Source of the DNA: Streptomyces sp. A0642
GTDB lineage: Bacteria; Actinomycetota; Actinomycetes; Streptomycetales; Streptomycetaceae
Direction of reading: 5' to 3'
Assembly (NCBI RefSeq): GCF_004795105.1
Contig: NZ_SSBL01000005.1
Location: 124,001-188,000, forward strand
DNA: 64,000 nt
In this document: piece by piece, positions 26,789 through 35,912 of the stretch
How positions within the stretch are numbered: position 1 is the stretch's first letter
Layout: the number at the start of each line of letters is the position of its first letter
Notes under the pieces: generated by a model
Told to the model about the DNA's origin: nothing
The model's database searches: none
Seen by the model: the letters and a program-made list of their open reading frames with translations, nothing else
Program-made: the position numbers and the translations under genes

Positions 26789-27843
26789 CGGTCCCCGATT
26801 CCAGCGCACCCCGCCCTGTGGGCCCGGAGGACAGGGCGGGCCACGACAGGCCCGCCGGCCCGGCAGGCCCGCATTCCGCCCCGGCCGCCCCGGCTCCCGG
26901 TGGCCCGGCGGGCCCCGCGGCCGCGGCCGGCGGTCCCGTACGCATCGACGGCCCCTGGACCCACCGGGACGTCGCGGCCAACGGCGCCCGCTTCCATATC
27001 GCTGAAATGGGTGAAGGGCCGCTGGTCCTGCTCCTGCACGGCTTTCCGCAGTTCTGGTGGACCTGGCGCCATCAGCTCCCGGCACTCGCCGAGGCGGGCT
27101 TCCGGGCCGTGGCGATGGACCTGCGCGGGGTGGGCGGCAGCGACCGGACGCCCCGCGGTTACGACCCCGCCAACCTGGCGCTCGACATCACGGGCGTCAT
27201 CCGCTCCTTGGGCGAACCGGACGCCGCGCTGGTCGGCCACGACATGGGCGGTTACCTCGCCTGGACGGCCGCGGTGATGCGGCCCAAGCTCGTGCGCCGG
27301 CTGGTGGTCTCCTCGATGCCGCATCCGCGCCGGTGGCGCTCCTCGATGCTCTCCGACTTCGCGCAGTCACGTGCGGGCTCCTACATCTGGGGATTCCAGC
27401 GGCCGTGGGTGCCGGAGCGTCAGCTCGTCGCGGACGACGCGGCGTTGGTGGGGCGGCTGATCCACGAGTGGGCGGGGCCGGGCACGGCGGATTTCCCGGA
27501 CGACGCTGCGGTGGACGCCTACCGGCGGGCCATGTCCATCCCGTCGACCGCGCACTGCTCGATCGAGCCCTACCGCTGGATGGTGCGCTCCCTGGCGCGT
27601 CCGGACGGCATCCAGTTCAACCGCCGCATGAAGCGGCCGGTGCGGGTGCCGACGCTGCACCTGCACGGTTCGCTCGATCCGGCGGTCCGCACCCGCAGCT
27701 CGGCAGGGTCCGGCGAATACGTCGAGGCGCCCTACCGTTGGCGACTTTTCGACGGTCTGGGTCACTTCCCCCACGAGGAGGATCCGGACGGGTTCTCGGC
27801 CGAACTCATCAACTGGCTCAAGGATCCCGAGCCCGACCGGTAG
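26785..27843 (+). CDS. Alpha/beta hydrolase, epoxide-hydrolase-like
   Basis: 352 residues. After a 55-residue Pro/Gly/Ala-rich N-terminus comes an alpha/beta hydrolase: oxyanion motif HGFPQFWWTW (about 85-94), nucleophile elbow GHDMGGY with Asp at about 153, and catalytic His in GHFPHEE near the end. An Asp nucleophile and HGFP point to epoxide hydrolase or haloalkane dehalogenase rather than esterase; the M. tuberculosis counterpart in this gene order is EphE. The start ATG overlaps the previous stop. Substrate unknown. Confidence 0.88.
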   Translation: MTVPDSSAPRPVGPEDRAGHDRPAGPAGPHSAPAAPAPGGPAGPAAAAGGPVRIDGPWTHRDVAANGARFHIAEMGEGPLVLLLHGFPQFWWTWRHQLPALAEAGFRAVAMDLRGVGGSDRTPRGYDPANLALDITGVIRSLGEPDAALVGHDMGGYLAWTAAVMRPKLVRRLVVSSMPHPRRWRSSMLSDFAQSRAGSYIWGFQRPWVPERQLVADDAALVGRLIHEWAGPGTADFPDDAAVDAYRRAMSIPSTAHCSIEPYRWMVRSLARPDGIQFNRRMKRPVRVPTLHLHGSLDPAVRTRSSAGSGEYVEAPYRWRLFDGLGHFPHEEDPDGFSAELINWLKDPEPDR

Positions 27844-28209
27844 CCCACGCGCACACCCGTCCGTCGAACAGCCACTTGCCTGCCGCATAGGCCGATTGGC
27901 TGGCGGATGGGCGGTTACCGACCATGCGTCAGGGGCAGACGTCGAGGTATGGGCTGGACGCACGACTTCGGTGACGCAGCACGCAATCGTCGCTCGACCG
28001 CCACGGCGGTACCGGGCACTCATGAGGGGGGCGGCCTCCAGGGCCGGGTGCACGCTATGCACATACTGCATGATCCCCGGCTCGGCATTCCGCACATCCT
28101 GCGCCGCCGGGCCCGCTGGGTCTCCGCGCGGCTGCGTCACCCGCGCGGGTGACCCGCGGCCCACGAGAACCGGCTCCGCCGGCAGGCCGCCCGGGTTCGC
28201 ACCCTCCTG
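27844..28209. other. 366-bp convergent intergenic region
   Basis: Lies between the convergent hydrolase and MarP-type genes. No plausible gene. It contains a perfect 18-bp palindrome at 28136-28153 and no clear T-tract terminator. Confidence 0.6.
28136..28153. promoter_or_regulatory. Perfect 18-bp palindrome
   Basis: GTCACCCGCGCGGGTGAC, without spacer. It lies 57 bp past the stop codon of the minus-strand protease gene, so it may act in termination; as a palindrome without loop it also resembles a protein-binding site. Confidence 0.4.
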
Positions 28210-29415
28210 CTAGAGCGCGCACCCCTGACTGTCGACCTGCTGGTTGGCGGTACGGCCCCGCGTGATGTCCTCGCGGATCTCGTCGGCCGTCAGGGCGTAA
28301 CCGGTGTCGGGGTCGTCGAGCGATTTGGCGAAGACGACTCCGTACACCTTCCCGTCGGGTGTCAGGAGCGGGCCGCCGGAGTTCCCCTGACGGACCGTCG
28401 TGAAGAGTGAGTAGACATCGCGCTGGACGGTGCCGCGGTGGTAGATGTCGGGCCCGTTCGCGTCGATGCGGGCCCGGACGCGCGCGGAGCGTACGTCGTA
28501 CGAGCCGTTCTCCGGGAACCCCGCGACGATCGCGCTGTTCCCGGTCGAGGCGTCGTGGTCGGTGTCCGTGAACTGCAGCGGCTTCGCGTCCAGATCAGGC
28601 ACGTCCAGTACGGCGATGTCGCGCCGCCAGTCGTAGAGCACGACCTTCGCGTCGTACAGCCGTCCCTGGCCGCCGATCTGCACGGTCGGCTCGTCGACGC
28701 CGCCGACGACGTGCGCGTTGGTCATCACCCGGCGGTCCGAGAAGATGAACCCCGTGCCCTCGAGGACCTTGCCGCAGCTCGGGGCCGTACCGACGACCTT
28801 GACGATCGACTGCTGGGCGCGGGCCGCGACGGGGCTGCCGGCCAGGGCCGGGTCGGGGGCCCTCACCTCGGTGATCGGTTCGTTCGCGAACGGGCTGAAG
28901 ACCTGCGGGAAGCCGTTCTGCGCGAGCACCGAGGAGAAGTCCGTGAACCACGTGGAGGCCTGGGGCGGCATCACGCGGGAGACGCCGAGCAGGACGGAGG
29001 AGTTGCGGACCTCCTTGCCCAGCGTCGGCAGCGACGTTCCCGCCAGTGCGGAGCCGATCAGCCAGGCCACCAGCAGCATCGCGACGACGTTGACGAGCGA
29101 GCCGCCGGTCGCGTCGAGGGCGCGCGCGGGCGACCACGTGATGTACCGGCGGAGTTTGTTACCCAGGTGGGTGGTGAAGGCCTGCCCCACCGAGGCGCAC
29201 ACGATCACGATGACGACGGCGACGATGGCCGCGGTCGACGAGACCTCGGAACCGTCCGTCACCTGGTCCCACAGGATGGGGAGCAGATAGACGGCGATGA
29301 GACCGCCGCCCAGGAACCCGATCACCGACAGAATGCCGACGACGAACCCCTGGCGGTAACCGATGACCGCGAACCACACGGCGCCGGCCAGCAGCAGGAT
29401 GTCCAGCACGTTCAC
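28210..29415 (-). CDS. marP: MarP-type membrane-anchored periplasmic serine protease
   Basis: 401 residues. An N-terminal CvpA-like domain with four membrane spans (about 1-125) is followed by an extracytoplasmic chymotrypsin-fold protease. The catalytic triad is visible: His235 (TNAHVVGG), Asp266 (RRDIAVLD) and Ser346 (RQGNSGGPLL). Cys214 and a Cys three residues from the C-terminus match the redox-regulating disulfide of M. tuberculosis MarP (Rv3671c). MarP protects against acid and oxidative stress. GTG start at 29415 follows GAGG. The NUDIX gene lies 87 bp upstream on the same strand, as in mycobacteria. Confidence 0.93.
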   Translation of the reverse strand: MNVLDILLLAGAVWFAVIGYRQGFVVGILSVIGFLGGGLIAVYLLPILWDQVTDGSEVSSTAAIVAVVIVIVCASVGQAFTTHLGNKLRRYITWSPARALDATGGSLVNVVAMLLVAWLIGSALAGTSLPTLGKEVRNSSVLLGVSRVMPPQASTWFTDFSSVLAQNGFPQVFSPFANEPITEVRAPDPALAGSPVAARAQQSIVKVVGTAPSCGKVLEGTGFIFSDRRVMTNAHVVGGVDEPTVQIGGQGRLYDAKVVLYDWRRDIAVLDVPDLDAKPLQFTDTDHDASTGNSAIVAGFPENGSYDVRSARVRARIDANGPDIYHRGTVQRDVYSLFTTVRQGNSGGPLLTPDGKVYGVVFAKSLDDPDTGYALTADEIREDITRGRTANQQVDSQGCAL

Positions 29416-29502
29416 CGTCTATTGCCTCGCAGATTCGTCACCGGGCCCGCACGTCTCCCGTGGCCGGGAAACGCCCGGCGGCGGAGCACGGGAGCCAGCC
29501 TG

Positions 29503-30300
29503 TCATGCGCGCCAGTCGAGCGGCACCTGCTTGGCCTTGTCCCAGGGGCGCTCCCAGCCCGCGAAGTGCAGAATCCGGTCGATCACCCCGGCCGTGAACC
29601 CCCACACGAGTGCGGATTCGACCAGAAATGCCGGGCCCCGGTGGCCGCTGGGGTGGCGCGTCGTCACCCGGTTGGCCGGATCCGTGAGATCCGCCACGGG
29701 AACCGTGAAGACCCGGGCGGTCTCGGCGGGGTCGACGACCCCGACCGGGCTGGGCGAACGCCACCAGCCGAGGACGGGCGTGACCACGAAGCCGCTCACG
29801 GGGATGTAGAGCCGCGGCAGCACACCGAAGATCTGCACGCCGCGCGGATCGAGGCCGGTCTCCTCCTCGGCCTCGCGCAGCGCGGCCCGGAGCGGTCCCG
29901 TCGTCGCCTGGTCGCCGTCGGCCGGGTCCAGGGAGCCGCCGGGGAAGGAGGGCTGGCCCGGATGGGAGCGCAGGCTTCCGGCGCGCTCCATCAGGAGCAG
30001 CTCCGGCCCGCGTGCGCCCTCGCCGAACAGGACGAGCACGGCGGACTGCCGCCCCGCACCGCTCGCGGGCGGCAGAAAGCGGCTGAGCTGCTGCGGTTCG
30101 ACGGTCCGCGCGGCTCGGGCGACGGGCTCCAGCCAGCTGGGCAGCCCCTCGGTCGTGACGTCGATCGCGGCGGCGTCGCCTGCCGTGTCCGCGGCGGCGT
30201 CCCGGTCGCCGCGTGCGGCCGCCGCACCGCTCCGGCCTTGTGCGGCGGCGTTCTCAGCGGCGGCGGTGTCCGCGTCCGTGCTGTGTTCATGCGTCTTCAT
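29503..30300 (-). CDS. CoA-pyrophosphatase-type NUDIX hydrolase
   Basis: About 265 residues. The NUDIX box is present (GGSLDPAD, then LREAEEETGL), preceded by the CoA-hydrolase signature LLLMERAGSLRSHPGQPSFP, so it likely cleaves CoA or its derivatives to phosphopantetheine and ADP. A 50-residue Ala/Asp-rich N-terminal extension is low in complexity. ATG at 30300 follows GAGGGG; an earlier in-frame start at 30318 is less likely. It sits between nth and the MarP-type gene, as Rv3672c does. Confidence 0.9.
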   Translation of the reverse strand: MKTHEHSTDADTAAAENAAAQGRSGAAAARGDRDAAADTAGDAAAIDVTTEGLPSWLEPVARAARTVEPQQLSRFLPPASGAGRQSAVLVLFGEGARGPELLLMERAGSLRSHPGQPSFPGGSLDPADGDQATTGPLRAALREAEEETGLDPRGVQIFGVLPRLYIPVSGFVVTPVLGWWRSPSPVGVVDPAETARVFTVPVADLTDPANRVTTRHPSGHRGPAFLVESALVWGFTAGVIDRILHFAGWERPWDKAKQVPLDWRA

Positions 30301-30361
30301 AGGCACCCCTCGTTCCACAACGCCCGGCGTCAGGCATTTCGTTCCGGCGCGGCCCGCCGTC

Positions 30362-31192
30362 TCAGCCGGCGCCCAGGGTGGGGGCGGGCCTGCCGGGATA
30401 GTCCGACGGCGGCTTCAGCCGCTGGCCCGGCTGACCTCCCATCTCGTACTTCAGCAGCTTCCGGGCCTTCTCCGGGTCCGTTTCGCCCTCCCCGTACGAG
30501 GGACAGAGCGGGGCGACCGGGCAGGCGCCGCAGGCGGGCCGGCGGGAGTGGCAGACGCGGCGTCCGTGGAAGATGACGCGGTGCGACAGCATCGTCCACT
30601 CGCTCTTGGGAAAGATCGCCGCGATCTCCTCCTCGACCTTCTCCGGCTCCTCCTGCTCGGTCCACTTCCAGCGGCGGACCAGCCGGCCGAAGTGCGTGTC
30701 GACCGTGATCCCCGGAACGCCGAAGGCGTTGCCGAGGACGACGTTGGCGGTCTTGCGGCCGACTCCGGGCAGCGTCACGAGATCCGCCAGGCGACCCGGC
30801 ACCTCGCCGCCGAAACGGTCCCGGAGAGCGACGGAGAGACCTATGAGCGACTTGGTCTTGGCCCGGAAGAAACCGGTCGGCCGGATGATCTCTTCCATTT
30901 CCTCCGGGACGGCCATCGCCATGTCCTCCGGAGTCGGATACTTCGCGAAGAGCGCCGGCGTCGTCTGGTTCACCCGCAGGTCCGTCGTCTGCGCCGACAG
31001 CACGGTGGCCACCAACAGCTCGAACGGGTTCTCGAAGTCGAGTTCCGGATGGGCGTACGGGTACGTCTCCGCAAGGACGCGGTTGATCTTCCGTGCCCGC
31101 CTCACCATCGCCAGGCGGGACTCCGGTTTCCACGGCTTCGCAGCCGCCTTCACCGCCGGTACCGCGGCCTTACGGACCTTGCTCTCTGCCAT
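30362..31192 (-). CDS. nth: Endonuclease III
   Basis: 276 residues. Base-excision DNA repair glycosylase/AP-lyase for oxidised pyrimidines. Helix-hairpin-helix [13 protein letters not shown] carries the catalytic Lys, and VDTHFGRL the catalytic Asp. The C-terminal [4Fe-4S] ligands follow the usual spacing ([18 protein letters not shown]-x6-C-x2-C-x5-C). A Lys/Ala-rich N-terminal extension of about 25 residues is typical of actinobacteria. ATG at 31192. Confidence 0.97.
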   Translation of the reverse strand: MAESKVRKAAVPAVKAAAKPWKPESRLAMVRRARKINRVLAETYPYAHPELDFENPFELLVATVLSAQTTDLRVNQTTPALFAKYPTPEDMAMAVPEEMEEIIRPTGFFRAKTKSLIGLSVALRDRFGGEVPGRLADLVTLPGVGRKTANVVLGNAFGVPGITVDTHFGRLVRRWKWTEQEEPEKVEEEIAAIFPKSEWTMLSHRVIFHGRRVCHSRRPACGACPVAPLCPSYGEGETDPEKARKLLKYEMGGQPGQRLKPPSDYPGRPAPTLGAG

Positions 31193-31298
31193 GCACGAAG
31201 GCTACGCCGAAGCGACGAACCCCCGCGGCCGGTTCATGAGGCGGTCACGATGTCGGCGTGTACCCCTCGTCCGGCGCGGTAACCGCGGTCCCCGGGCC

Positions 31299-32288
31299 TC
31301 AGTGCCGGTGTTCGCCCTCGTGCCCTGCGGAAGCGGAGGCGGAAGCAGAGGCCGACGGGGACGGCGTGGCCGAGTCCGCCGGGCCCTCGGTGGCGTTCAC
31401 CGTGAAGGCGGCGGTGCGGACGACACCCTCGTGCCGGAAGTCCAGGAAGAGTCGGTAGCCGCCCCGGCTCGGCGCGGTGGTGGTGAAGGTGATGTCCGGG
31501 CCGGGCGCCGTGCCGGCATCACCCGGCTCGCCGTCCGGGTGGACGTGCAGATAGGCGAGGTCGCCGACGCGCAGGGCGACGAGATGGCCGTACGCACCGA
31601 GGTAGGGCTGGAGATCGGTGACGGGCCTGCCGTCCTTGGCGACGGCGAGGCTGAGCCGTGTGGACCGGCCGGGGGTGAGGTCGCCGGTCAGGGTGACGCG
31701 GTAGCCGTCGACGGTGACGGTGCGCCCCGTCCTGGCCGGTGGCACGGGCCGCAGGTCGCCCGCGGCGTGCAGGTCGGCGCCGAGGGTGAGGCCTTGCGAG
31801 GCGCCGGCCGGGGTGAAGTCGGCGAAGACGCGGTACTCACCGGCTGCGGGCAGGTCCGCGGAGGCGCGCCAGGTGCCGTCGGCGGCACGGGTGGGGTGCA
31901 GGTGCTGGAAGCTGGACAGGTCGCGCGGGGCGACGATGAGGTGCAACTCCTTGCCGTGCGCCGGGCGGTAGGCCGTGACCGGCTTCCCGTCCGCGCCGAG
32001 GATGCGGAAGCGCAGGTCGATGGGGGCGCCGGCGGTGACGTACGGGTCGCCGAGGCTGAGCGTGTAGCCGCGCTCGGAGATCTGCAGGCCGCCGGGGAGC
32101 CGGCCCGCGTCGGCCGACGCCCCGCCGCCACCCGGATCCGAAGGCTCCGCAGCGGACCCGTGCCCCGCGTGCGCCGCGGTGGAGGGCTTCGTGGACGTGG
32201 AGCCGGTGACGTGGCCGAGGCCGTACGAGGTGCCGAAGACGGTCGCGAGACCGGCGGCGAAGGCGGTGATCTTCAGGGCGGTGTTCAT
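31299..32288 (-). CDS. Secreted His-rich protein, probably copper-handling
   Basis: 329 residues. N-terminal signal/anchor (MNTALKITAFAAGLATVFG), then a Gly/Ser/His linker and beta-rich domains. Histidine clusters that could bind metal are AAHAGHG, FQHLHP, YLHVHPDG and the C-terminal GHEGEHRH. No catalytic motif is seen. Two CsoR-type operators lie 57-107 bp upstream, so expression should respond to copper or, if the CstR-type regulator in this window acts here, to persulfide. The TATACCC/GGGTA architecture is the same as that before the sulfur cluster at 47.9 kb. The copper role is inferred from the operators and His content. Confidence 0.8.
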   Translation of the reverse strand: MNTALKITAFAAGLATVFGTSYGLGHVTGSTSTKPSTAAHAGHGSAAEPSDPGGGGASADAGRLPGGLQISERGYTLSLGDPYVTAGAPIDLRFRILGADGKPVTAYRPAHGKELHLIVAPRDLSSFQHLHPTRAADGTWRASADLPAAGEYRVFADFTPAGASQGLTLGADLHAAGDLRPVPPARTGRTVTVDGYRVTLTGDLTPGRSTRLSLAVAKDGRPVTDLQPYLGAYGHLVALRVGDLAYLHVHPDGEPGDAGTAPGPDITFTTTAPSRGGYRLFLDFRHEGVVRTAAFTVNATEGPADSATPSPSASASASASAGHEGEHRH

Positions 32289-32344
32289 GGCGGACTCCTC
32301 AGCGGTTCGGGAGCGAGAGACGCGGGGCGACTCAACGGATTACA

Positions 32345-32395
32345 TACCCCCCGGGGGTAAGTAGTCAACCAGATGCCCTATACCCGCCAGGGGTA
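32345..32395 (-). promoter_or_regulatory. Two CsoR/CstR-type operators
   Basis: TACCCCCCGGGGGTA at 32345-32359 and TACCCGCCAGGGGTA at 32381-32395, centres 36 bp apart, upstream of the His-rich secreted protein. These match the G-tract palindromes bound by CsoR-family repressors. Confidence 0.8.
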
Positions 32396-32727
32396 ACGCA
32401 CCCCTTTGCGGGGCTACCTGCGATCGCAAGGCGGCCCACCCCGCACCGGCACCCCCCGGACCGCCGGCACCCCGGAAGCCGACGGCTCGCCCTCACACCC
32501 CGCCGAGGCATTTGTCATATTTACCCACCCCCTAGCGGCGTGTTCGCCCACAGCGGAACCGCCACGCATCGGCACCCCGTCGACCCCCGCGACCTGCACT
32601 CCCACCGGCGCTCCGGTCACCCGGCCGGTCCAGTGGCCGCCGGCCGCAACCGCCGCGTTCACGGGAGATCCGCCCCCAATCGGCCCCCTGCCGTCCGCTC
32701 CGGCACGCGCGTGCGTCAAACTGGTTT

Positions 32728-32741
32728 GTGATTGATCGCAC
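32728..32741 (+). promoter_or_regulatory. Crp-like palindrome upstream of crp
   Basis: GTGATTGATCGCAC, one base off the Streptomyces Crp half-site layout GTG-N6-GNCAC, 64 bp before the crp start codon. It suggests autoregulation. Confidence 0.4.
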
Positions 32742-32804
32742 TGTTTTACCGTCCGGCATGATGGGGACCACGGTTCCCTGAACAGGCCGACAAGGAGAGA
32801 ACTC

Positions 32805-33479
32805 GTGGACGACGTTCTGCGGCGCGCCCCGCTTTTCGCGGCGCTCGATGACGAGCAGGCCGCGGAGCTCCGCGCCTCGATGAGTGAGGTGACCCTCGCG
32901 CGCGGCGACGCGCTGTTCCACGAGGGTGACCCCGGAGACCGCCTCTACGTGGTCACCGAGGGCAAGGTGAAGCTCCACCGCACGTCCCCCGACGGGCGGG
33001 AGAACATGCTGGCCGTCCTCGGTCCCGGTGAGCTGATCGGCGAGCTGTCGCTCTTCGACCCGGGCCCGCGCACCGCCACCGCGACCGCGCTGACCGAGGT
33101 CAAGCTCCTCGGCCTCGGCCACGGCGACCTCCAGCCCTGGCTGAACGTGCGCCCCGAGGTGGCCACGGCCCTGCTGCGCGCCGTCGCCCGACGCCTGCGC
33201 AAGACCAACGACCAGATGTCCGACCTGGTCTTCTCCGACGTGCCGGGCCGTGTCGCCCGCGCCCTCCTCGACCTGTCACGCCGCTTCGGCGTCCAGTCGG
33301 AGGAAGGCATCCACGTCGTGCACGACCTGACGCAGGAGGAGCTGGCCCAGCTGGTCGGTGCTTCCCGCGAGACCGTCAACAAGGCCCTCGCCGACTTCGC
33401 CGGCCGCGGCTGGCTGCGGCTGGAGGCCCGTGCGGTGATCCTGCTGGACGTGGAGCGGCTCGCCAAGCGGTCCCGCTGA
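32805..33479 (+). CDS. crp: Crp-family cAMP-binding transcription regulator
   Basis: 224 residues. N-terminal cyclic-nucleotide-binding beta-barrel (about 10-125, with GELIGELSLFDPGPRTATA as the phosphate-binding cassette) and C-terminal winged helix (HDLTQEELAQLVGASRETVN). In Streptomyces, Crp governs germination and secondary metabolism. GTG at 32805 is preceded by AAGGAG at 7 nt. Followed by a palindromic bidirectional terminator. The M. tuberculosis equivalent is Rv3676. Confidence 0.96.
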   Translation: MDDVLRRAPLFAALDDEQAAELRASMSEVTLARGDALFHEGDPGDRLYVVTEGKVKLHRTSPDGRENMLAVLGPGELIGELSLFDPGPRTATATALTEVKLLGLGHGDLQPWLNVRPEVATALLRAVARRLRKTNDQMSDLVFSDVPGRVARALLDLSRRFGVQSEEGIHVVHDLTQEELAQLVGASRETVNKALADFAGRGWLRLEARAVILLDVERLAKRSR

Positions 33480-33516
33480 CCCTCGTCGTACGCAACGCCT
33501 GACGGACGAAACGCCC

Positions 33517-33546
33517 GAGGGCCCCGCCGGTACCGGCGGGGCCCTC
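33517..33546. terminator. Bidirectional terminator (30-bp perfect palindrome)
   Basis: A fully self-complementary sequence: arms GAGGGCCCCGCCG and complement around GTAC, between the convergent crp and MBL genes, followed by CGCGTCCGTTT on the plus strand. Confidence 0.85.
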
Positions 33547-33569
33547 GCGTCCGTTTGGGAGAAAGCCCG

Positions 33570-34400
33570 TCAGATCAGTCCGTGCTCCCGCAGGTACTCG
33601 AGCTGCGCCCGCACCGACAGCTCCGCCGCGGGCCACAGGGACCGGTCCACGTCCGCGTACACATGCGCCACCACCTGGGACGACGTCAGGTATCCGGCCT
33701 CCACGGCCGTCTCCACCTGGGCCAGCCGGTGCGCGCGGTGCGCCAGGTAGAACTCGACCGCGCCCTGGGCGTCGTCCAGCACCGGGCCGTGACCCGGCAG
33801 CACCGTGTGGACGCCGTCGTCCACCGTCAGCGAGCGCAGCCGGCGCAGCGAGTCGAGGTAGTCCCCCAGCCGCCCGTCCGGGTGCGCCACCAGGGTCGTT
33901 CCGCGTCCGAGGATCGTGTCCCCCGTCAGCACCGCCGCGTCGGCGGGCAGATGGAAGGACAGCGAGTCGCCCGTGTGGCCCGGGGTCGGCACCACGTACA
34001 TCTCCAGCCCACCGGTCGTGATCACGTCCCCCGTGCCCAGGCCCTCGTCGCCGAGGCGGAACTCCGGGTCCAGGGCCCGCACCTTCGTCCGGGTCAGCTC
34101 GGCGAACCTCGCCGCGCCCTCCGCGTGATCGGGATGGCCGTGGGTGAGGAGGGTGAGCGCGATCCGGCGGCCCGCCTGCCCGGCGGTGTCGATGACCGCC
34201 CGCAGATGGGCTTCGTCCAGCGGGCCCGGGTCGATGACCACCGCGAGGTCCGAGTCCGGCTCGGCCACGATCCAGGTGTTGGTGCCGTCCAGCGTCATCG
34301 CCGACGCGTTGGGCGCGAGGACGTTGACCGTACGGGTCGTGGCGGGGCCGGACAGCACCCCGCCGCGCGGTTGTCCGGGCAGGGCCGCCGCGTCGCTCAT
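33570..34400 (-). CDS. Metallo-beta-lactamase-fold hydrolase
   Basis: 276 residues. Zinc-binding motif LLTHGHPDHAEG (HxHxDH), further ligands in PTPGHTGDS, LTGDTILG and LPGHGP. The C-terminal helical segment resembles LACTB2-like nucleases/hydrolases. Substrate unknown. The start ATG at 34400 overlaps the stop of the upstream NUDIX gene by 4 bp, so the two are translationally coupled. The M. tuberculosis counterpart at this place is Rv3677c. Confidence 0.9.
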   Translation of the reverse strand: MSDAAALPGQPRGGVLSGPATTRTVNVLAPNASAMTLDGTNTWIVAEPDSDLAVVIDPGPLDEAHLRAVIDTAGQAGRRIALTLLTHGHPDHAEGAARFAELTRTKVRALDPEFRLGDEGLGTGDVITTGGLEMYVVPTPGHTGDSLSFHLPADAAVLTGDTILGRGTTLVAHPDGRLGDYLDSLRRLRSLTVDDGVHTVLPGHGPVLDDAQGAVEFYLAHRAHRLAQVETAVEAGYLTSSQVVAHVYADVDRSLWPAAELSVRAQLEYLREHGLI

Positions 34401-35299
34401 GCCGCCCCGCCGTCCCTGCCGCCCGGACCGCCCGCCGGGATGTGCTTGGTGAACTCCTCGTGCCCCGGCCAGCTCAGCACCAGCTCCTCGCCCTCCAGGC
34501 GGGCCTGTGCGAGCACGGGGGTGAGGTCCTGGTCCGATGCCGCCTCCAGCGCCTGCGCGGCGGTGGCGTACGGCCTGAGCGCACGCAGCGTGGAAACCGT
34601 CGGCGGCATCATCAGCAACTCACCCCGGTCGTATTCGTCGGCCGCCTCGCCCGGGCCGATCCACACCGTGCGGTCGGCCTCCGTGGACGCGTTGCGGGTG
34701 CGCTGGCCGGCCGGGAGCGCGGCGACGAAGAACCAGGTGTCGTAGCGGCGCGGTTCGAACTCCGGGGTGATCCAGCGCGCCCACGCGCCGAGCAGGTCCG
34801 AGCGCAGCACCAGCCCCCGCCGGTCGAGGAACTCCGCGAAGGACAGCTCCCTCGCCACGAGCGCCTCGCGGTCGGCCTCCCAGTCCTCGCCCGTGGTGTC
34901 CGTGACGACCGTGCCCGCGGTCGGGCCCGCGAGCAGGACGCCCGCCTCCTCGTACGTCTCGCGGACGGCGGCGCAGACGATCGCCTGGGCCTCGGCGGGC
35001 GTCCGGACGCCGAGCCGCGACGCCCAGCTCTCCAGCGCGGGTCCGGCCCAGCGGACGAGCCGGTCGTCGTCGCGCGGGTCGACCCCGCCACCCGGATAGG
35101 CGTACGCCCCTCCGGCAAAGGCCATCGAGGTGCGCCGGCGCAGCATGTGGACCGCGGGCCCGCCCCCGGTACCCTCGGCGGCGTCCCGGAGCAGCATCAC
35201 GGTGGCGGCGCGCCTGGGGGCCGCCGCCGTCAGTTCGCCTGCGGCGAGGGCCCGGATCCGGTCGGGCCATTCCGGTGGGTACCACTGACCATTGGACAT
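34397..35299 (-). CDS. NUDIX hydrolase
   Basis: 300 residues. NUDIX features are a GG-type start (YAYPGGGVDPRDDD) and the helix AAVRETYEEAGVLL, with an insert of about 35 residues between them, longer than in standard 23-residue boxes. This resembles NUDT19-like CoA-diphosphatase proteins. The substrate is unclear. ATG at 35299. The stop overlaps the MBL-fold start, forming a two-gene unit. Confidence 0.88.
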   Translation of the reverse strand: MSNGQWYPPEWPDRIRALAAGELTAAAPRRAATVMLLRDAAEGTGGGPAVHMLRRRTSMAFAGGAYAYPGGGVDPRDDDRLVRWAGPALESWASRLGVRTPAEAQAIVCAAVRETYEEAGVLLAGPTAGTVVTDTTGEDWEADREALVARELSFAEFLDRRGLVLRSDLLGAWARWITPEFEPRRYDTWFFVAALPAGQRTRNASTEADRTVWIGPGEAADEYDRGELLMMPPTVSTLRALRPYATAAQALEAASDQDLTPVLAQARLEGEELVLSWPGHEEFTKHIPAGGPGGRDGGAA

Positions 35300-35407
35300 G
35301 GCCGGAGGCTATCCGGAACCGCGACGATGTTCGAGGGCCGCGAAGATCCGTACATGGCCCGTACACAGATGATCCCGCCCGGTCGTCACGACCGGACGGG
35401 ATCCTGG

Positions 35408-35433
35408 CCGGCCGGCGTCGGAACGCCGGCCGG
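35408..35433 (-). terminator. Hairpin terminator after the RidA gene
   Basis: 11-bp perfect stem (CCGGCCGGCGT and complement) with a 4-nt loop, 9 bp past the RidA stop codon. A second imperfect hairpin lies at 35371-35403. Confidence 0.75.
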
Positions 35434-35441
35434 GACACTGC

Positions 35442-35912
35442 TCAGGCTCCGGTCAGCTCGACCTGGACCTCGACCTCGACGGGTGCGTCCAGCGGCAGCA
35501 CCGCGACGCCGACGGCGCTGCGGGCGTGCACGCCCTTGTCGCCGAGCACCGCGCCGAGCAGTTCGCTCGCGCCGTTGATCACCGCGGGCTGGCCCGTGAA
35601 GTCCGCGGCCGAGGCGACGAAGCCGACGACCTTCACGACACGGGCGATCCGGTCCAGGTCGCCCGCGACCGACTTCACGGCGGCCAGCGCGTTGAGCGCG
35701 CAGGTCTTCGCCAGCTCCTTCGCCTCGTCGGGCGTGACCTCCGCGCCGACCTTGCCGGTGACGGCGAGCTTGCCGTCCACCATCGGCAGCTGGCCGGAGG
35801 TGTACACGTACACCCCGGACTGCACGGCGGGCTGGTACGAGGCGAGCGGCGGCACGACGTCCGGCAGGGCGAGGCCCAGTTCGGCGAGCTTCGCCTCGAC
35901 GGCGCCCGCCAC
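35442..35912 (-). CDS. RidA-family (YjgF/YER057c) protein
   Basis: 156 residues. RidA family signatures: YTSGQLPMVDGKLAV, CALNALAAVKSVAGDLDRI and the C-terminal ARSAVGVAVLPLDAPVEVEV. The usual catalytic Arg of RidA (R105 of E. coli, in the RxxV motif) appears as ARSAVGVA, so imine deaminase activity is possible. GTG at 35912 shares its G with the upstream TAG stop (TAGTGG), with GGGAG in the end of the previous gene. The ATPase genes are divergent, as Rv3678c is from Rv3679. Confidence 0.88.
   Translation of the reverse strand: MAGAVEAKLAELGLALPDVVPPLASYQPAVQSGVYVYTSGQLPMVDGKLAVTGKVGAEVTPDEAKELAKTCALNALAAVKSVAGDLDRIARVVKVVGFVASAADFTGQPAVINGASELLGAVLGDKGVHARSAVGVAVLPLDAPVEVEVQVELTGA

Larger units (their letters stand above)
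32289..32804. other. Divergent 516-bp regulatory region before crp
   Basis: Holds the two CsoR/CstR-type operators (32345-32395), a Crp-like palindrome (32728-32741) and the crp leader. Frames between 32400 and 32735 are Pro/Arg-rich on both strands with no ribosome site or domain, so no gene is called. Confidence 0.6.
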
